Shown piece by piece: positions 1 to 10,237 of a stretch of DNA of 64,000 bases. The position numbers and the translations under genes were made by a program. This stretch comes from Arenibacter sp. ARW7G5Y1 (GTDB lineage: Bacteria > Bacteroidota > Bacteroidia > Flavobacteriales > Flavobacteriaceae), in contig NZ_QJJZ01000014.1 of NCBI RefSeq assembly GCF_003201775.1, positions 112,886 through 176,885 of the forward strand, read 5' to 3'. Positions within the stretch are counted from its first letter, which is position 1. Every line of letters begins with the position of its first letter. The notes under the pieces are model-generated. The model had not been told where the DNA came from, searched no databases, and saw nothing but the letters and a program-made list of their open reading frames with translations.

Positions 1-2004
1 CTAAGGGGAAACGAAAGCGTTAGAATCCTTATCAACGGCAAACCATCCGCCTTGTCCGGTCTGAGTCCCGAGGCATTGCAGCAGTTGCCCTCGGATGCCA
101 TTGAAAAGGTTGAAGTAATTACCAATCCTTCCGCACGCTATGATGCCGAAGGAACTGCAGGTATTTTGAACATTATATTAAAACAGAGCAAGACCGCCGG
201 GGTTAACGGATCGGTAAATCTCTACACCGGACATCCAGAGACTTACGGAGGTTCCTTGAGTCTAAATTTAAGACGGGATAACTTCAATATCTTTACCAAC
301 ACCACCTATCGTTATCGCAGTGGCCCTGGGAATGCCTTGTTCGACCAGGAAAACTTTGACAGTAATGGCAATACGTTAAGCTATCAGAATGAAATAAGGG
401 ATTACCAGAGAAAGGACAAAAGCTTTAATACCAATGTTGGCTTTGAACTGTTTTTGGATGAGAGCAGCAGTATCACCAATTCCTTTGTTTTTAGCAAATC
501 CAATGGGGACAACACCGTTAATGTGGATTTTTCAAATTTTGATGCCAATAGAACCCCTACCATCCAACGAAACCGTTTTACCAATGAGGACGAATTTGAG
601 GAGGAGGTTCAATACTCCTTGAATTATCAAAAGAAATTTGAAAGGGAAGGACATACCCTTACCTTCGACTATCAATACTCCAAGGGAATCGACAACGAGA
701 ATTCGATCATAGAGGAAGTTATCCTAGGGGATAATATTGCCTTGGACACCGAAAGGACCATAGATGACCAAACACAGATATCCCAATTGGTACAAATGGA
801 TTACGTACTTCCTTTTGGAAAGGATAACCAGTCTCAATTTGAACTTGGCTATAGGGGTACTTTCAATAACAACAATACCGATTTTGACTTTGGCATTCAG
901 CAACAGAATGGTGGTTTTAATAGCGACCCCAACTACAGCAATGAATTAAATTATAAGGAATATATAAATGCTGCCTATACGCAGTTGGGATCCAAATTTG
1001 ACAAATTCAGTATTCTGGGCGGATTGAGAGTGGAGGCCTCCGATATTGGGATAGAACTGTTGAACACCAACGAACTTACCAATAAGGACTATGTAAATTG
1101 GTTCCCTTCCTTATTTTTGGGCTATGAGTTCTCCGAAAAGGAACAGCTTACCTTAAGCTATAGCAAAAGACTTAGAAGACCTCGTTCCAGGTTTATCAAT
1201 CCTTTCCCTTCCAGATCAAGTAACACTAATCTTTTTCAAGGTAATGCGGATTTGGACCCTACTTTTACCGACGCATATGATTTGGGTTATTTAAAGCGAT
1301 GGGACAAGTTTACTTTTACCACCTCTGGATACTTTAACAGATCTACCGGAGTGTTTCAATTTGTTTCCAGGGAGACGGGCGATTTTGTAACCATAGAAAA
1401 TCCGGATGACCCACAAAATCCTATCGTAGTTCCGGTACAGGTGAGAAGCCCTATTAATTTGGCTACTGAAGACCGTATCGGTATGGAGTTCACCACTACC
1501 TATACACCCATTAGAAACTGGAGATTAACATGGAACCTTAATGCTTTCCAAAGGGATTTACAGGGAGACTATACCTATACCAACAGCCAAAATGAGGAAA
1601 TTGTTCAAAATTTTGACGCCAACAATTTTTCTTGGTTTACCCGCTTTAGCGCTAAATTACCTTTGCCCGGAAAAATTGATTTCCAGACCAATTTCTTCTA
1701 TATGGGACCTTCCGAAGATGCACAGAATACCAGCAAAGGTATGCTTAATTCGGATCTTGCCCTTAGCAAGGATATTTTAAAGGACAAAGGCTCTTTGACT
1801 TTAAACGTAAGCGATATATTCAATTCAAGGAAACGTATAACCGATACCAGAACGGAAAATGTTGCTACCTATAGCGAATTTCAATTTAGGCAAAGACAAA
1901 TTACCTTGTCGTTTCAATACAGGTTCAACCAACCCCAAAACCAAAGAAATGGAAATAGGCAAGGTAGAAATGGCGGTGGGGAAGATATGGATTTCGAGGG
2001 ATAA
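1..2004 (+). CDS. TonB-dependent outer-membrane beta-barrel receptor, 5' end cut by window edge
   Basis: The frame is open from base 1, so the gene begins upstream; about 667 residues are visible. The first residues (ILINGKPSALSGLSPEALQQLP, then IEKVEVITNPSARYDAEGTAGILNI) are the plug-domain signature of the flavobacterial outer membrane beta-barrel family, which usually has a carboxypeptidase-regulatory-like domain before the plug. The rest is alternating beta-strand sequence rich in Asn, Tyr and Phe, with a barrel-like C-terminus (RQRQITLSFQYRFNQ) and a short Gly/Asn/Arg-rich tail. It should sit in the outer membrane and take up a ligand with TonB energy, or act as a barrel of unknown cargo; substrate cannot be told. 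A perfect hairpin terminator follows. Confidence 0.88.
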   Translation, partial: LRGNESVRILINGKPSALSGLSPEALQQLPSDAIEKVEVITNPSARYDAEGTAGILNIILKQSKTAGVNGSVNLYTGHPETYGGSLSLNLRRDNFNIFTNTTYRYRSGPGNALFDQENFDSNGNTLSYQNEIRDYQRKDKSFNTNVGFELFLDESSSITNSFVFSKSNGDNTVNVDFSNFDANRTPTIQRNRFTNEDEFEEEVQYSLNYQKKFEREGHTLTFDYQYSKGIDNENSIIEEVILGDNIALDTERTIDDQTQISQLVQMDYVLPFGKDNQSQFELGYRGTFNNNNTDFDFGIQQQNGGFNSDPNYSNELNYKEYINAAYTQLGSKFDKFSILGGLRVEASDIGIELLNTNELTNKDYVNWFPSLFLGYEFSEKEQLTLSYSKRLRRPRSRFINPFPSRSSNTNLFQGNADLDPTFTDAYDLGYLKRWDKFTFTTSGYFNRSTGVFQFVSRETGDFVTIENPDDPQNPIVVPVQVRSPINLATEDRIGMEFTTTYTPIRNWRLTWNLNAFQRDLQGDYTYTNSQNEEIVQNFDANNFSWFTRFSAKLPLPGKIDFQTNFFYMGPSEDAQNTSKGMLNSDLALSKDILKDKGSLTLNVSDIFNSRKRITDTRTENVATYSEFQFRQRQITLSFQYRFNQPQNQRNGNRQGRNGGGEDMDFEG

Positions 2005-2020
2005 ACCTTTTATCCACATG

Positions 2021-2064
2021 TTAAACATAAAAAGGGAGCCGATGGGCTCCCTTTTTATGTTTAA
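2021..2064. terminator. Bidirectional hairpin terminator, 20-bp perfect stem
   Basis: Bases 2021-2040 and 2045-2064 are perfect reverse complements around a 4-base loop (gatg). The stem has a G/C core (gggagcc) flanked by A and T runs, so it gives a U-tract on either strand. It lies between the receptor gene ending at 2004 and the small minus-strand gene ending at 2086 and can serve both. Confidence 0.85.
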
Positions 2065-2085
2065 ATATATTGTAATAACGAACCT

Positions 2086-2259
2086 TTATTGGTTGCGTTT
2101 CGCTTTTTTAGCCTCGCGCTTTTCCTTCAATATTTCCAAGATAGAACCTCCTATCCAGTAGGGAATAACAAAAGTCAATAAAAAAATCATCAACCAAAAC
2201 CCAATGGTCAAGATGGTCAAAAATGCTAAAAACCCTAAATATTGGTCAAAATCGAACAT
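2086..2259 (-). CDS. Small membrane protein, 57 residues, function unknown
   Basis: A short reading frame starts at ATG 2259 and ends at TAA 2086. The product begins MFDFDQYLGFLAFLTILTIG, continues as one long hydrophobic stretch (roughly residues 8-40, enough for one or two membrane segments) and ends in a charged tail (EILKEKREAKKAKRNQ). The positive C-terminus suggests that end stays in the cytoplasm. The frame stops just before the shared terminator at 2021-2064, which supports a real transcript. I do not recognise a family. The gene is separate from the QEGLA gene upstream, with about 145 bases between them. Confidence 0.55.
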   Translation of the reverse strand: MFDFDQYLGFLAFLTILTIGFWLMIFLLTFVIPYWIGGSILEILKEKREAKKAKRNQ

Positions 2260-2404
2260 GATTGCTATGTTTTTTAATGGTGGTACAAAGATATCAAAAT
2301 CTAAGTTATTATTCCAAGGGGTATTTAAAATAATTTATCCTTAATAAACAATCTAACTTATTCCATCCAACCCCGAACAAAAAGAAACGGTCCTACCCTA
2401 TCAA

Positions 2405-3574
2405 TTATTTCAAGTTGTCCAAGATAAAATCCAAGGTACTGTTCTTGTTGCAATTCTTCCCAAAGGCCACATTGGTATGTGTTATATCGTTTGCCAAGCC
2501 CAGGTCCTTAAAACGATTTATAGTAGCCTCAGCCTCCATGGTAACCTTACCTGTCAATAAAGTATCCATGGATAAACCATTTTTATGTCGTTTATAAATC
2601 TTTTTCAATCCACTTAAATACAGGCGATCCTTTGTAAATCCTCCACCCCTATGAACCCGCATACTTATGGTAAAGGCTTTGTTCCGGTCCAGTTTGTACT
2701 GCCCGTGCAGCATATCGAAGGTATCCGAAAAACTATATCCCTTTATCAAACTGTCAGAGGCCAGGACCCTGTACGCCAACTCCTTTAATCTTTTTAAGGT
2801 TAAGGCTCCGCTCATATATTCGCTAAAAACCGCCAATCCCTCTTGGGTTTCCACGTTTTTCGGAAAACCGTTGGAAAAGACTTTTAACGGCTGTAACATG
2901 CCGTTATAGGTAGTTACCAGGTGTAGTCCAATCTCGTGATTGGCCAGGGTTAGTAGTTGATTTTTACTAAAAGTGGTGTTTTTCTTGATCAGGAGCGATT
3001 GGGTATTATTGCTTACCATGGCATCTGCAGCAATACTATTGGAAAATGAAATTTTTAAAGGGAATTGATATTGCTGGGCAAACTCTTCAAAATAAAGCTT
3101 TGCGTCCTCAGGAGTATATATTTTCTCCATATCCCCGGTTATGGGCTCATCGGTCACATGCAGAATAAACCTAGCGTTTTGTACATCCTTCTCTGTTGGA
3201 GTGCCATATACCCTAAGGGAATTGTAATAAAACTTTTTACCCTGGCCGATGGTCTCTATACACTGTATCATGTTGGCATAGTAATACACCACTTCCTGAT
3301 AAAATTTCCTTATAGGTTCATCCTTTATGCGCTCCAAACGCTGGGAAAAGAACAAACGGTTTAATTTATAGGGATCAAATTGTAGTTTTTTATACTTAAA
3401 TACAGGTTCGTCTACATACTTGGAGGCAAAAAAACGATGTTTTTCCTTTTCAATATTTAAGGGATTTAAATAGGTAAGTAATTCAATTTTTTTTACCAGC
3501 CTGTCCAAGTTGCCGTCTATTGCAAATACATTGGGGAACTGTTGTATAATTTCCCGGCTAATTTCTTTACCCAT
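2405..3574 (-). CDS. QEGLA-motif DUF1704 family protein (putative zinc peptidase-like)
   Basis: The 389-residue product carries HEIGLH near residue 213 and TQEGLAVFSEY near residue 243. These are the HExxxH zinc motif and the QEGLA/third-ligand motif of the DUF1704 family, annotated in bacteria as 'flavohemoglobin expression-modulating QEGLA motif protein' and related to eukaryotic MATCAP-type tyrosine carboxypeptidases. Peptidase activity is inferred from the motif; the bacterial substrate is unknown. No signal peptide is seen, so it is probably cytoplasmic. It is shorter than many relatives, which may carry extra domains. It is on the same strand as the symporter gene that follows at 3677 but separated by about 100 bases. 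Confidence 0.8.
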   Translation of the reverse strand: MGKEISREIIQQFPNVFAIDGNLDRLVKKIELLTYLNPLNIEKEKHRFFASKYVDEPVFKYKKLQFDPYKLNRLFFSQRLERIKDEPIRKFYQEVVYYYANMIQCIETIGQGKKFYYNSLRVYGTPTEKDVQNARFILHVTDEPITGDMEKIYTPEDAKLYFEEFAQQYQFPLKISFSNSIAADAMVSNNTQSLLIKKNTTFSKNQLLTLANHEIGLHLVTTYNGMLQPLKVFSNGFPKNVETQEGLAVFSEYMSGALTLKRLKELAYRVLASDSLIKGYSFSDTFDMLHGQYKLDRNKAFTISMRVHRGGGFTKDRLYLSGLKKIYKRHKNGLSMDTLLTGKVTMEAEATINRFKDLGLANDITHTNVAFGKNCNKNSTLDFILDNLK

Positions 3575-3676
3575 ATCTACAATTATAATTTCATGCAGTA
3601 AGCCCGTAAAAATTCAATTTACAAAAGTTAATTGGCCCACAAATAAGTGGCAGTGCCAAAATTAAAAGGTTTTGAT

Positions 3677-4984
3677 TTATTTGGTCGACTTATAATGGTC
3701 ACTCCATTCCTTTACCTTGGGTTCCCCCAATTTGTCCACAGATTTTGCCACCATCATGGATACCGCAGCATCCCCTGTTACATTGACCACTGTTCTGCAC
3801 ATATCCAAGGGTCTATCCACAGCAAAGATCAATGCCAACCCGGCCTCTGGAATTCCGGCCTGGGCCAAAACAATGACCAGCATTACCATCCCTGCCCCTG
3901 GTACAGCGGCGCTACCTATGGAAGCCAAGGTAGCTGTAACTATAATTCCCAATTGGGCTCCAAAACTAAGATCCATTCCAAAGGCCTGTGCAATGAATAC
4001 CGCAGCAACTGCTTGATAAAGACTGGTACCGTCCATATTTATGGTGGCCCCGATGGGCAATACAAAACTGGCAACCTCTTCTTCCACGCCTAAATGCTCC
4101 TCTACCCGCTCCATGGTCACAGGTAATGTAGCCGCACTTGAACTCGTGGAAAACGCCAGCAATTGTGCCGGGGAAATTCCATTTATAAAAAATGATGGTT
4201 TGCGTTTGGTAAATATCCATACAAACAAAATGTAGACCCCTATCATTAAAACCAAGCCCAACAATACACTTACCGAGTACCATCCAAGTGCCTTAAATAG
4301 ATCCAAACTGGGAGATTCCACTACCAAAGCGGCCAACAAGGCAAAAACTCCGTATGGAGCGGCCAGCATAATTAAATCTATCAGCTTAAGAATTACTTCG
4401 TTGAAGCCGTCAAAAAATTTCTTTACCGGTTCTGCTTGCTCTGCTGGTATCAAGATTAAGCCAATTCCAAAAAAGATAGCAAAAAAGATGACCTGCAACA
4501 TGTTTCCATTATCGCTGGCTGCGCTAAATATATTACTGGGCACCAAATCTTCCAAGGCCTGTAGTGGCCCGGACTCCTTTTGTTCATTGGCTTGGGATAT
4601 TCTGGAATCGGCATCGCCTTTGTAATTTTCCACCAATTCGTTCCTCGTCTCCTCAGAAATGGAGGATCCTGGTTTAATTATATTTACAATGGTAAGTCCG
4701 ATGGAAACGGCGATAACTGTAGTTACAATGTAAATTCCGATCGTCCTTCCCCCCATTTTGGAAAGTTTGGAAATATCCTTCAGATCGGAAACTCCTTTGA
4801 TTAAGGAGGCCAATATCAATGGAACCGCAATGAGCTTTAGGGAGTTAATAAAAATATTCCCAAAAGGTTTTATCCAATCGGAGACAATTTTAGGGCCCCA
4901 ATCGAACTGAACCATGGCCAAAGCAAAAAGAACTCCGCCCACCATACCCAAAATAATTTGCCAGTGCAATTCCAATTTCCTCAT
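3677..4984 (-). CDS. Dicarboxylate/amino acid:cation symporter (DAACS family, GltP-like)
   Basis: The 435-residue multispanning protein has the family's serine-rich re-entrant motif (STSSSAATLPVT, near 280), the NMDGT metal/substrate motif (near 320) and a final helix with DMCRTVVNVTGD (near 395). The Arg followed by Thr in that last motif matches acidic amino acid transporters such as GltPh rather than DctA-type dicarboxylate carriers, so Glu/Asp uptake driven by Na+ or H+ is the best guess. A hydrophilic insertion near residues 110-145 is rich in Glu, Lys and Gln. It sits in the inner membrane and appears monocistronic. Confidence 0.9.
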   Translation of the reverse strand: MRKLELHWQIILGMVGGVLFALAMVQFDWGPKIVSDWIKPFGNIFINSLKLIAVPLILASLIKGVSDLKDISKLSKMGGRTIGIYIVTTVIAVSIGLTIVNIIKPGSSISEETRNELVENYKGDADSRISQANEQKESGPLQALEDLVPSNIFSAASDNGNMLQVIFFAIFFGIGLILIPAEQAEPVKKFFDGFNEVILKLIDLIMLAAPYGVFALLAALVVESPSLDLFKALGWYSVSVLLGLVLMIGVYILFVWIFTKRKPSFFINGISPAQLLAFSTSSSAATLPVTMERVEEHLGVEEEVASFVLPIGATINMDGTSLYQAVAAVFIAQAFGMDLSFGAQLGIIVTATLASIGSAAVPGAGMVMLVIVLAQAGIPEAGLALIFAVDRPLDMCRTVVNVTGDAAVSMMVAKSVDKLGEPKVKEWSDHYKSTK

Positions 4985-5047
4985 AACGACAATGATTTAG
5001 ATTGGAAAGATAGTATTTTGTGGTACAAAGCACCAAAAAATATAAGG

Positions 5048-6112
5048 CTATAATTTTATGGTCCTATTCATCAAAGTATAATCGGCCATAACCAATGCGG
5101 CCATAGCTTCCACAATTGGCACGGCCCTGGGCACTACACAAGGATCGTGTCTACCCTTGCCTTGGGTGGTTACCTTGTTCCCTTCCCTATCTATAGTGTC
5201 ATAGGGCTGTATAACAGTAGCTACCGGCTTAAAGGCTATATTGAAGTATATATCCATTCCGTTGCTTATTCCTCCTTGTATACCCCCACTATGATTGGTC
5301 TTGGTGGTACCATCGGTATTAAATTGATCGTTATGTGCACTCCCCTTCATCTTTACCCCTTCAAATCCACTTCCGTACTCAAAACCTTTTACGGCGTTAA
5401 TGGAAAGCATGGCTTTCCCCAATTCTGCATGTAACTTATCAAAAACGGGCTCTCCCAAGCCTACTGGAACATTTTGGATTACACAGGTAATTACCCCTCC
5501 AATAGTATCGCCTTCCTTTTTGATTTTTTTAATGTATTCCTCCATTTTGGCCGCAGTGTCGGTATCCGGACATCGTACAGGATTGGATTCTATCAACGAA
5601 AAATCGAGTTCCTGGTAACTTTTATCAAGGGATAGCCCCCCTACTTGGGAAACATAGGCGTTTATTTTCATCTCCCCTAGAAATTGTTTGGCAATGGCGC
5701 CTGCAACAACCCTACTAGCGGTTTCCCTGGCAGAACTTCGTCCTCCTCCCCGATAATCCCTAAAACCGTATTTTTGGTCATATACATAATCGGCATGCGA
5801 AGGCCTGTAAGAGTCCTTTATATGTGAATAATCATGCGATTTCTGATTGGTATTGTGTATGGCAAACCCAATAGGTGTCCCAGTGGTCTTCCCTTCAAAA
5901 ATCCCAGAGTAAAACTCAACGGTATCTGGCTCCTTACGTTGGGTTACGATGGCCGACTGTCCAGGTTTACGCCTGTCGAGATCTTTCTGAATAGCTTCCA
6001 GGTTCAATTCAATTCCTGCCGGGCAACCATCCAATACGCCGCCGATGGCCACACCATGCGATTCTCCGAACGTAGATAATTTAAAAAGGGTTCCAAAAGT
6101 ATTTCCTGCCAT
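5048..6112 (-). CDS. aroC: Chorismate synthase
   Basis: Chorismate synthase converts 5-enolpyruvylshikimate-3-phosphate to chorismate, the last common step to aromatic amino acids and folate. The 354-residue product starts [20 protein letters not shown] and shows the hallmark motifs GESHG, the [13 protein letters not shown] segment and the [22 protein letters not shown]-terminal signature with its FMN-contacting residues. Length is normal for the family. It stands alone, with a good candidate promoter upstream at 6173-6204. Confidence 0.97.
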   Translation of the reverse strand: MAGNTFGTLFKLSTFGESHGVAIGGVLDGCPAGIELNLEAIQKDLDRRKPGQSAIVTQRKEPDTVEFYSGIFEGKTTGTPIGFAIHNTNQKSHDYSHIKDSYRPSHADYVYDQKYGFRDYRGGGRSSARETASRVVAGAIAKQFLGEMKINAYVSQVGGLSLDKSYQELDFSLIESNPVRCPDTDTAAKMEEYIKKIKKEGDTIGGVITCVIQNVPVGLGEPVFDKLHAELGKAMLSINAVKGFEYGSGFEGVKMKGSAHNDQFNTDGTTKTNHSGGIQGGISNGMDIYFNIAFKPVATVIQPYDTIDREGNKVTTQGKGRHDPCVVPRAVPIVEAMAALVMADYTLMNRTIKL

Positions 6113-6172
6113 ATTCCTAAATAAAAGTTGTAGTATTGAAATGGTTTATTAGGGCATTTCCACCCCAAGGCA

Positions 6173-6204
6173 CAAAGGTAAATCTTAAAACAGAGATACA
6201 AAAA
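6173..6204 (-). promoter_or_regulatory. Candidate Bacteroidota promoter for aroC
   Basis: On the minus strand, TTTTTG (6204-6199) is followed after 18 bases by TACCTTTG (6180-6173). This fits the phylum's -33 TTTG / -7 TAnnTTTG pattern. It lies about 60 bases upstream of the aroC start codon. Confidence 0.5.
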
Positions 6205-6341
6205 TAGAAACCCGGCTTATTGCAAATTAAAACAGAATTGCACCAACTTAATACAAACTTAACTATTTCCTTATTCTAATTTGATTTTACCTTCACATTC
6301 AATTTAAATCCAAGAGTTTAATTTGAGAAAATTCCACCTCC

Positions 6342-7202
6342 GTGAAAAAGCGACAAATAGATTTGGCAGTTATTTCAGACGTGCATTTAGGGACTTTCGG
6401 TTGCCATGCGGATGAGCTACTGGCCTATTTGAACAGTATTAACCCTAAAACACTCGTATTGAACGGGGATATCATTGATATTTGGCAATTCAGTAAGAAA
6501 TATTTCCCTGCCACACACCTCAAGGTACTTCGGAAAATTATGGGAATGGCCACCCATGGTACCGAGGTATATTACCTTGTAGGGAACCACGACGATAGAC
6601 TTAGAAGGTTCTGTGGCACCTCTTTGGGGAATATCCATTTTGCAGACCAATTGACCTTGGAGTTGAACGGTAAAAGAGCATGGTTCTTTCACGGTGATGT
6701 TTTTGATATATCCATTCGGAATGCAAAATGGATGGCCCAACTAGGAAGGCATGGCTACAGTCTATTAATACTCCTTAACCGAATCCTCAATTGGATCTTG
6801 GGCCGATTGGGACGCGAAAAATATTCCCTGTCAAAAAGAATCAGGAATAGCGTACATGACGCGGTCGGATTTATTCAAAAATTTGAACATACTGCCAAGG
6901 AACTGGCTATCGGTAAAAATTATGATTATGTTGTCTGCGGCCATATCCATCAACCCAAAAAAGAGATTTACCAAGGTGAACGGGGCCAATGTACCTATTT
7001 AAATTCCGGGGATTGGGTAGAGAATCTCACAGCCCTGGAATACACCTTTAAACGCTGGAAAATATACAGGTATAGTGCGGATAAACTCTCCCCCTTCTTT
7101 GCAGATGAGGAACTCAAAGGCATGGACATATATGAATTAATGACCGCCACCAACACCCGCGAAGAACCTGTACAAAAAAAACCAAAAAAGGCGAAGATTT
7201 AA
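6342..7202 (+). CDS. LpxH-like UDP-2,3-diacylglucosamine diphosphatase family metallophosphoesterase
   Basis: A calcineurin-type phosphoesterase of 286 residues with all metal motifs in order: SDVHLG (near 12), NGDIIDIW (near 42), GNHDDRL (near 85), HGDVFD (near 120) and CGHIHQPK (near 205). Proteins of this type in Bacteroidota are usually annotated as the lipid A pathway hydrolase releasing lipid X and UMP; an alternative is a phosphoesterase of different substrate. GTG 6342 is taken as start because no ATG lies near and the beta-strand before SDVH begins immediately. The basic Lys-rich C-terminal tail (KKPKKAKI) may help membrane association. No signal peptide. Confidence 0.82.
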   Translation: MKKRQIDLAVISDVHLGTFGCHADELLAYLNSINPKTLVLNGDIIDIWQFSKKYFPATHLKVLRKIMGMATHGTEVYYLVGNHDDRLRRFCGTSLGNIHFADQLTLELNGKRAWFFHGDVFDISIRNAKWMAQLGRHGYSLLILLNRILNWILGRLGREKYSLSKRIRNSVHDAVGFIQKFEHTAKELAIGKNYDYVVCGHIHQPKKEIYQGERGQCTYLNSGDWVENLTALEYTFKRWKIYRYSADKLSPFFADEELKGMDIYELMTATNTREEPVQKKPKKAKI

Positions 7203-7233
7203 GGGTCCCCATAGTTCACCCCACAAAATACAT

Positions 7234-10146
7234 TTAAGCTATAAGCGCTTCCTTTAGAATAGAAATCGGATGCAAGGCCTTTCTTTGGGTCCCATCATAA
7301 ATCTGGTGCCTACAACTGGTACCATTGGCAGCAATGATCACATCTTCTGCGGACTTCCTAACGGCCGGAAACAGCTTTAGCTCCCCCACCTGCATACTCA
7401 CCTCGTAATGCTCCTTTTCATACCCAAAGGACCCTGCCATACCGCAACATCCGGAACTAATAATGGAAACTGTATAATTTTTTGGAAGATTCAATATGTC
7501 GAACGTTACCTTTTGATTGGAAATTGACTTCTGATGGCAATGTGTATGGATCTTTACAGTCTTGGTTTCCTGTGTAAACAGATCGGAGGTTAAAACGCCG
7601 GACTGAATTTCCCTGGCCAGGAATTCTTCTATTAAAAAAGAATTGGCAGCTACGGCATCCATCTTCTTCTTATCAAGACCAAAGCGTTTGTATTCATCCC
7701 TAAACGTAAGTATGGCGGAAGGTTCCAATCCTAGGATAGGGAATCCGCCATCCGTTAGCTGTGAAAGCTTATCCACATTCTTAATGGCCAATTTTTTGGC
7801 CTGTTTTAAAAACCCTTTGGAAATATAGGTCCTTCCACTCTCCGCATAAAAAAGTTCTACCCCATACCCCAGTCGCGTCAGCACTTCAATGGCATCCCTA
7901 CCCAGTTCAACATCCAAATAGTTGGTAAATTCATCTATGTACAGCACCACTGTAGGCTTGGTAGTATTCACTTGGGCCTTAGCCCTTTGAAGCTCCTTAT
8001 CAAAATTGAACTTATAAACTTTTGGCAAACTTCGTTGCGCTGCCACTCCAACGGTCTTTTTTAGCAAGCCCCCAATTATTTTGGAATCGTACATGGCATT
8101 GGTTATACCTGCCATACTGCTACCCAATCTATTGAGCTGGGTATTATAGGCAAAAAGCTTTGCTCTAAGAGGGTAGCCGTTCTCCTCTTGGTATTGATAC
8201 AGAAATTCTGCTTTTAGGGTAGCCACATCCACATTGCTTGGACATTCACTGGAGCAGGCCTTACAGCTCAAACAAAGATCAAATACTTCCTTTAGTTCCT
8301 TATTGTTAAACTTATTGGCCTTTTCAGAGGAAGTCAAAAATTCCCTTAGGGTATTGGCACGGCCCCGTGTGGTATCCTTTTCGTTTTTTGTGGCATGGTA
8401 ACTGGGACACATGGCTCCCGATACCTTATGGGTTTTTCTACAGTCACCGCTGCCATTACATTTTTCGGCCGCTTTTAGAATGCCCTCACTATCGGAGAAG
8501 TCCATCAAGGTTTCTATTTCCGGTTCCTGACGATCAATTTCATATCGCAGGGATTCGTCCATGGGGTAGGCATCCACAATTTTCCCCGGATTAAAAATAT
8601 TGTTTGGATCAAAATAGCTCTTTACACGCTTTAGCAGCTCATAGTTCTTCTCCCCTATCATCAAAGGAATAAATTCTGCCCTTACAATTCCATCGCCGTG
8701 TTCCCCGCTAAAGGATCCATGGTACTTTTTGGTAAGCTTGGCCACATCTGTGGTAATGGCCCTGAACAAGGCCACATCGGTAGATTTTTTTAAATTTAGG
8801 ATGGGTCTTAAATGCAACTCCCCTGCCCCTGCATGGGCATAGTAGACTGCATCTTGTTTATAATCCTTCATTATTTGGGAAAATTCGCCTATAAAATCCT
8901 TTAAGTCTTCCAAAGCCACTGCCGTATCTTCTATACAGGCAACCGCTTTACGGTCTCCCACTATATTTCCAAGTAGCCCCAATCCGGCCTTTCTAAGTTC
9001 GATGGCCTTGTTCACATCGGCCATCTTCAATATAGGACTGGCATAGCTTAAACCTGATTTTTTAACGGTCTCCAATAATTGCTGAAGTTGTTGGTCCAAG
9101 TCCTCTTCGGTATTGGACTTGACCTCCAACATCAATAATGCCGCGGGATCCCCTTCCACAAAAAATCTGTTCTCCAATTGGGTCCGGTTATTTTTGGTAC
9201 AATCCAAAATTACCTTGTCCATCATTTCACAGGTATGCAGATTATGGGCCATTAGCGGGGCTACGTCCAACAAGCAGTCCTCCAGGGTTTTATAATGGGT
9301 AACTACCATGGCCGACAGTTTTGGCGGCAACTCGGTCAATTGTAGTACTATTTCCGTAGTAAAGGCCAAGGTGCCCTCACTCCCGCTCAATAATTTACAT
9401 AAGTTGATGCCTTCGCCACTATCGCCAAAAATATTGTTCTTTAACAACTCGTCCACAGCATATCCGGTATTGCGCCTATGGATCTGGGGTTTTGGAAATT
9501 CCCTTACAATTTCGGCCTGTATTTCCTTGTTGCTTAATTCCTTATGTATATTGGTATAAATTTCCCCTTCAAAATTTTCCAAGGACATTTTACCCAGAAA
9601 TTCGTTCAAGGAAAGATCCTTGAATTCCACCTTACTGCCATCGGATAAGTAAGTCTGTAAGGATACCACCTGATCACGGGTTACCCCATATTGGATAGAG
9701 GTGGTTCCCGAGGAATTGTTGCCCACCATTCCCCCGATCATACAGCGGTTGGAAGTGGAAGTGTTTGGTCCAAAAAATAAGCCGTAAGGTTCCAAATATA
9801 GGTTTAACTCGTCCCGGATCACCCCGGGCTGAACGGTTACCTGTTTTTTATCTACATCTACGGAAAGAATCTTGGTGAAATTTTTGGAGACATCCACCAC
9901 TATACCGTCCCCTACACATTGTCCGGCAAGGGAGGTCCCTGCAGTCCTGGGTATTAAGCCAATTTTGTGTTCCCCTGCAAATAGAATTAATTTCTTAATA
10001 TCCGCTTCGGTCTTTGGGTAGGCCACTGCCATTGGCATTTTTCTATATACGGAAGCATCGGTGGCATATAGGGTGGTCATTAATTTGTCTACAAACAAAT
10101 CGCCCTCTAATTCACCCTTTAATTTATTTAGCATATTTTTATCCAA
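7234..10146 (-). CDS. FAD-linked oxidase / Fe-S fusion dehydrogenase (GlcD-GlcF type, YdiJ-like)
   Basis: A 970-residue fusion. The N-terminal half is a PCMH-type FAD-binding domain (PRTAGTSLAGQCVGDG, then NRCMIGGMVGNNSSGT near 135) plus FAD-oxidase C-terminal domain (GEHGDGIVRAEF near 485). The middle carries ferredoxin-like cysteines (CLSCKACSSECP near 640) and the C-terminal part two CCG-type motifs (HCHQKS and CCGMAGSFGYE, the latter near 900). Such proteins oxidise 2-hydroxyacids; E. coli YdiJ acts on D-2-hydroxyglutarate, while relatives use D-lactate or glycolate. The substrate here is not resolvable. Likely peripheral to the inner membrane. The first Fe-S cluster segment (CNGSGDC...MCPSY) is intact. 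Confidence 0.88.
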   Translation of the reverse strand: MDKNMLNKLKGELEGDLFVDKLMTTLYATDASVYRKMPMAVAYPKTEADIKKLILFAGEHKIGLIPRTAGTSLAGQCVGDGIVVDVSKNFTKILSVDVDKKQVTVQPGVIRDELNLYLEPYGLFFGPNTSTSNRCMIGGMVGNNSSGTTSIQYGVTRDQVVSLQTYLSDGSKVEFKDLSLNEFLGKMSLENFEGEIYTNIHKELSNKEIQAEIVREFPKPQIHRRNTGYAVDELLKNNIFGDSGEGINLCKLLSGSEGTLAFTTEIVLQLTELPPKLSAMVVTHYKTLEDCLLDVAPLMAHNLHTCEMMDKVILDCTKNNRTQLENRFFVEGDPAALLMLEVKSNTEEDLDQQLQQLLETVKKSGLSYASPILKMADVNKAIELRKAGLGLLGNIVGDRKAVACIEDTAVALEDLKDFIGEFSQIMKDYKQDAVYYAHAGAGELHLRPILNLKKSTDVALFRAITTDVAKLTKKYHGSFSGEHGDGIVRAEFIPLMIGEKNYELLKRVKSYFDPNNIFNPGKIVDAYPMDESLRYEIDRQEPEIETLMDFSDSEGILKAAEKCNGSGDCRKTHKVSGAMCPSYHATKNEKDTTRGRANTLREFLTSSEKANKFNNKELKEVFDLCLSCKACSSECPSNVDVATLKAEFLYQYQEENGYPLRAKLFAYNTQLNRLGSSMAGITNAMYDSKIIGGLLKKTVGVAAQRSLPKVYKFNFDKELQRAKAQVNTTKPTVVLYIDEFTNYLDVELGRDAIEVLTRLGYGVELFYAESGRTYISKGFLKQAKKLAIKNVDKLSQLTDGGFPILGLEPSAILTFRDEYKRFGLDKKKMDAVAANSFLIEEFLAREIQSGVLTSDLFTQETKTVKIHTHCHQKSISNQKVTFDILNLPKNYTVSIISSGCCGMAGSFGYEKEHYEVSMQVGELKLFPAVRKSAEDVIIAANGTSCRHQIYDGTQRKALHPISILKEALIA

Positions 10147-10237
10147 CTCAAAACAATTTTGGCCACTAAATTAAGTTTTATTGTTTCAGATTAATAATGA
10201 ATTTTTAATTTTTACATTAATTAACTTTAGAACACTT

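Noticed and set aside
3647..4093. Long plus-strand frames opposite the symporter and similar antisense frames elsewhere (33547-34392, 56921-57952)
   Set aside because: They mirror well-supported genes on the other strand, show no protein-like motifs, and arise from codon bias.
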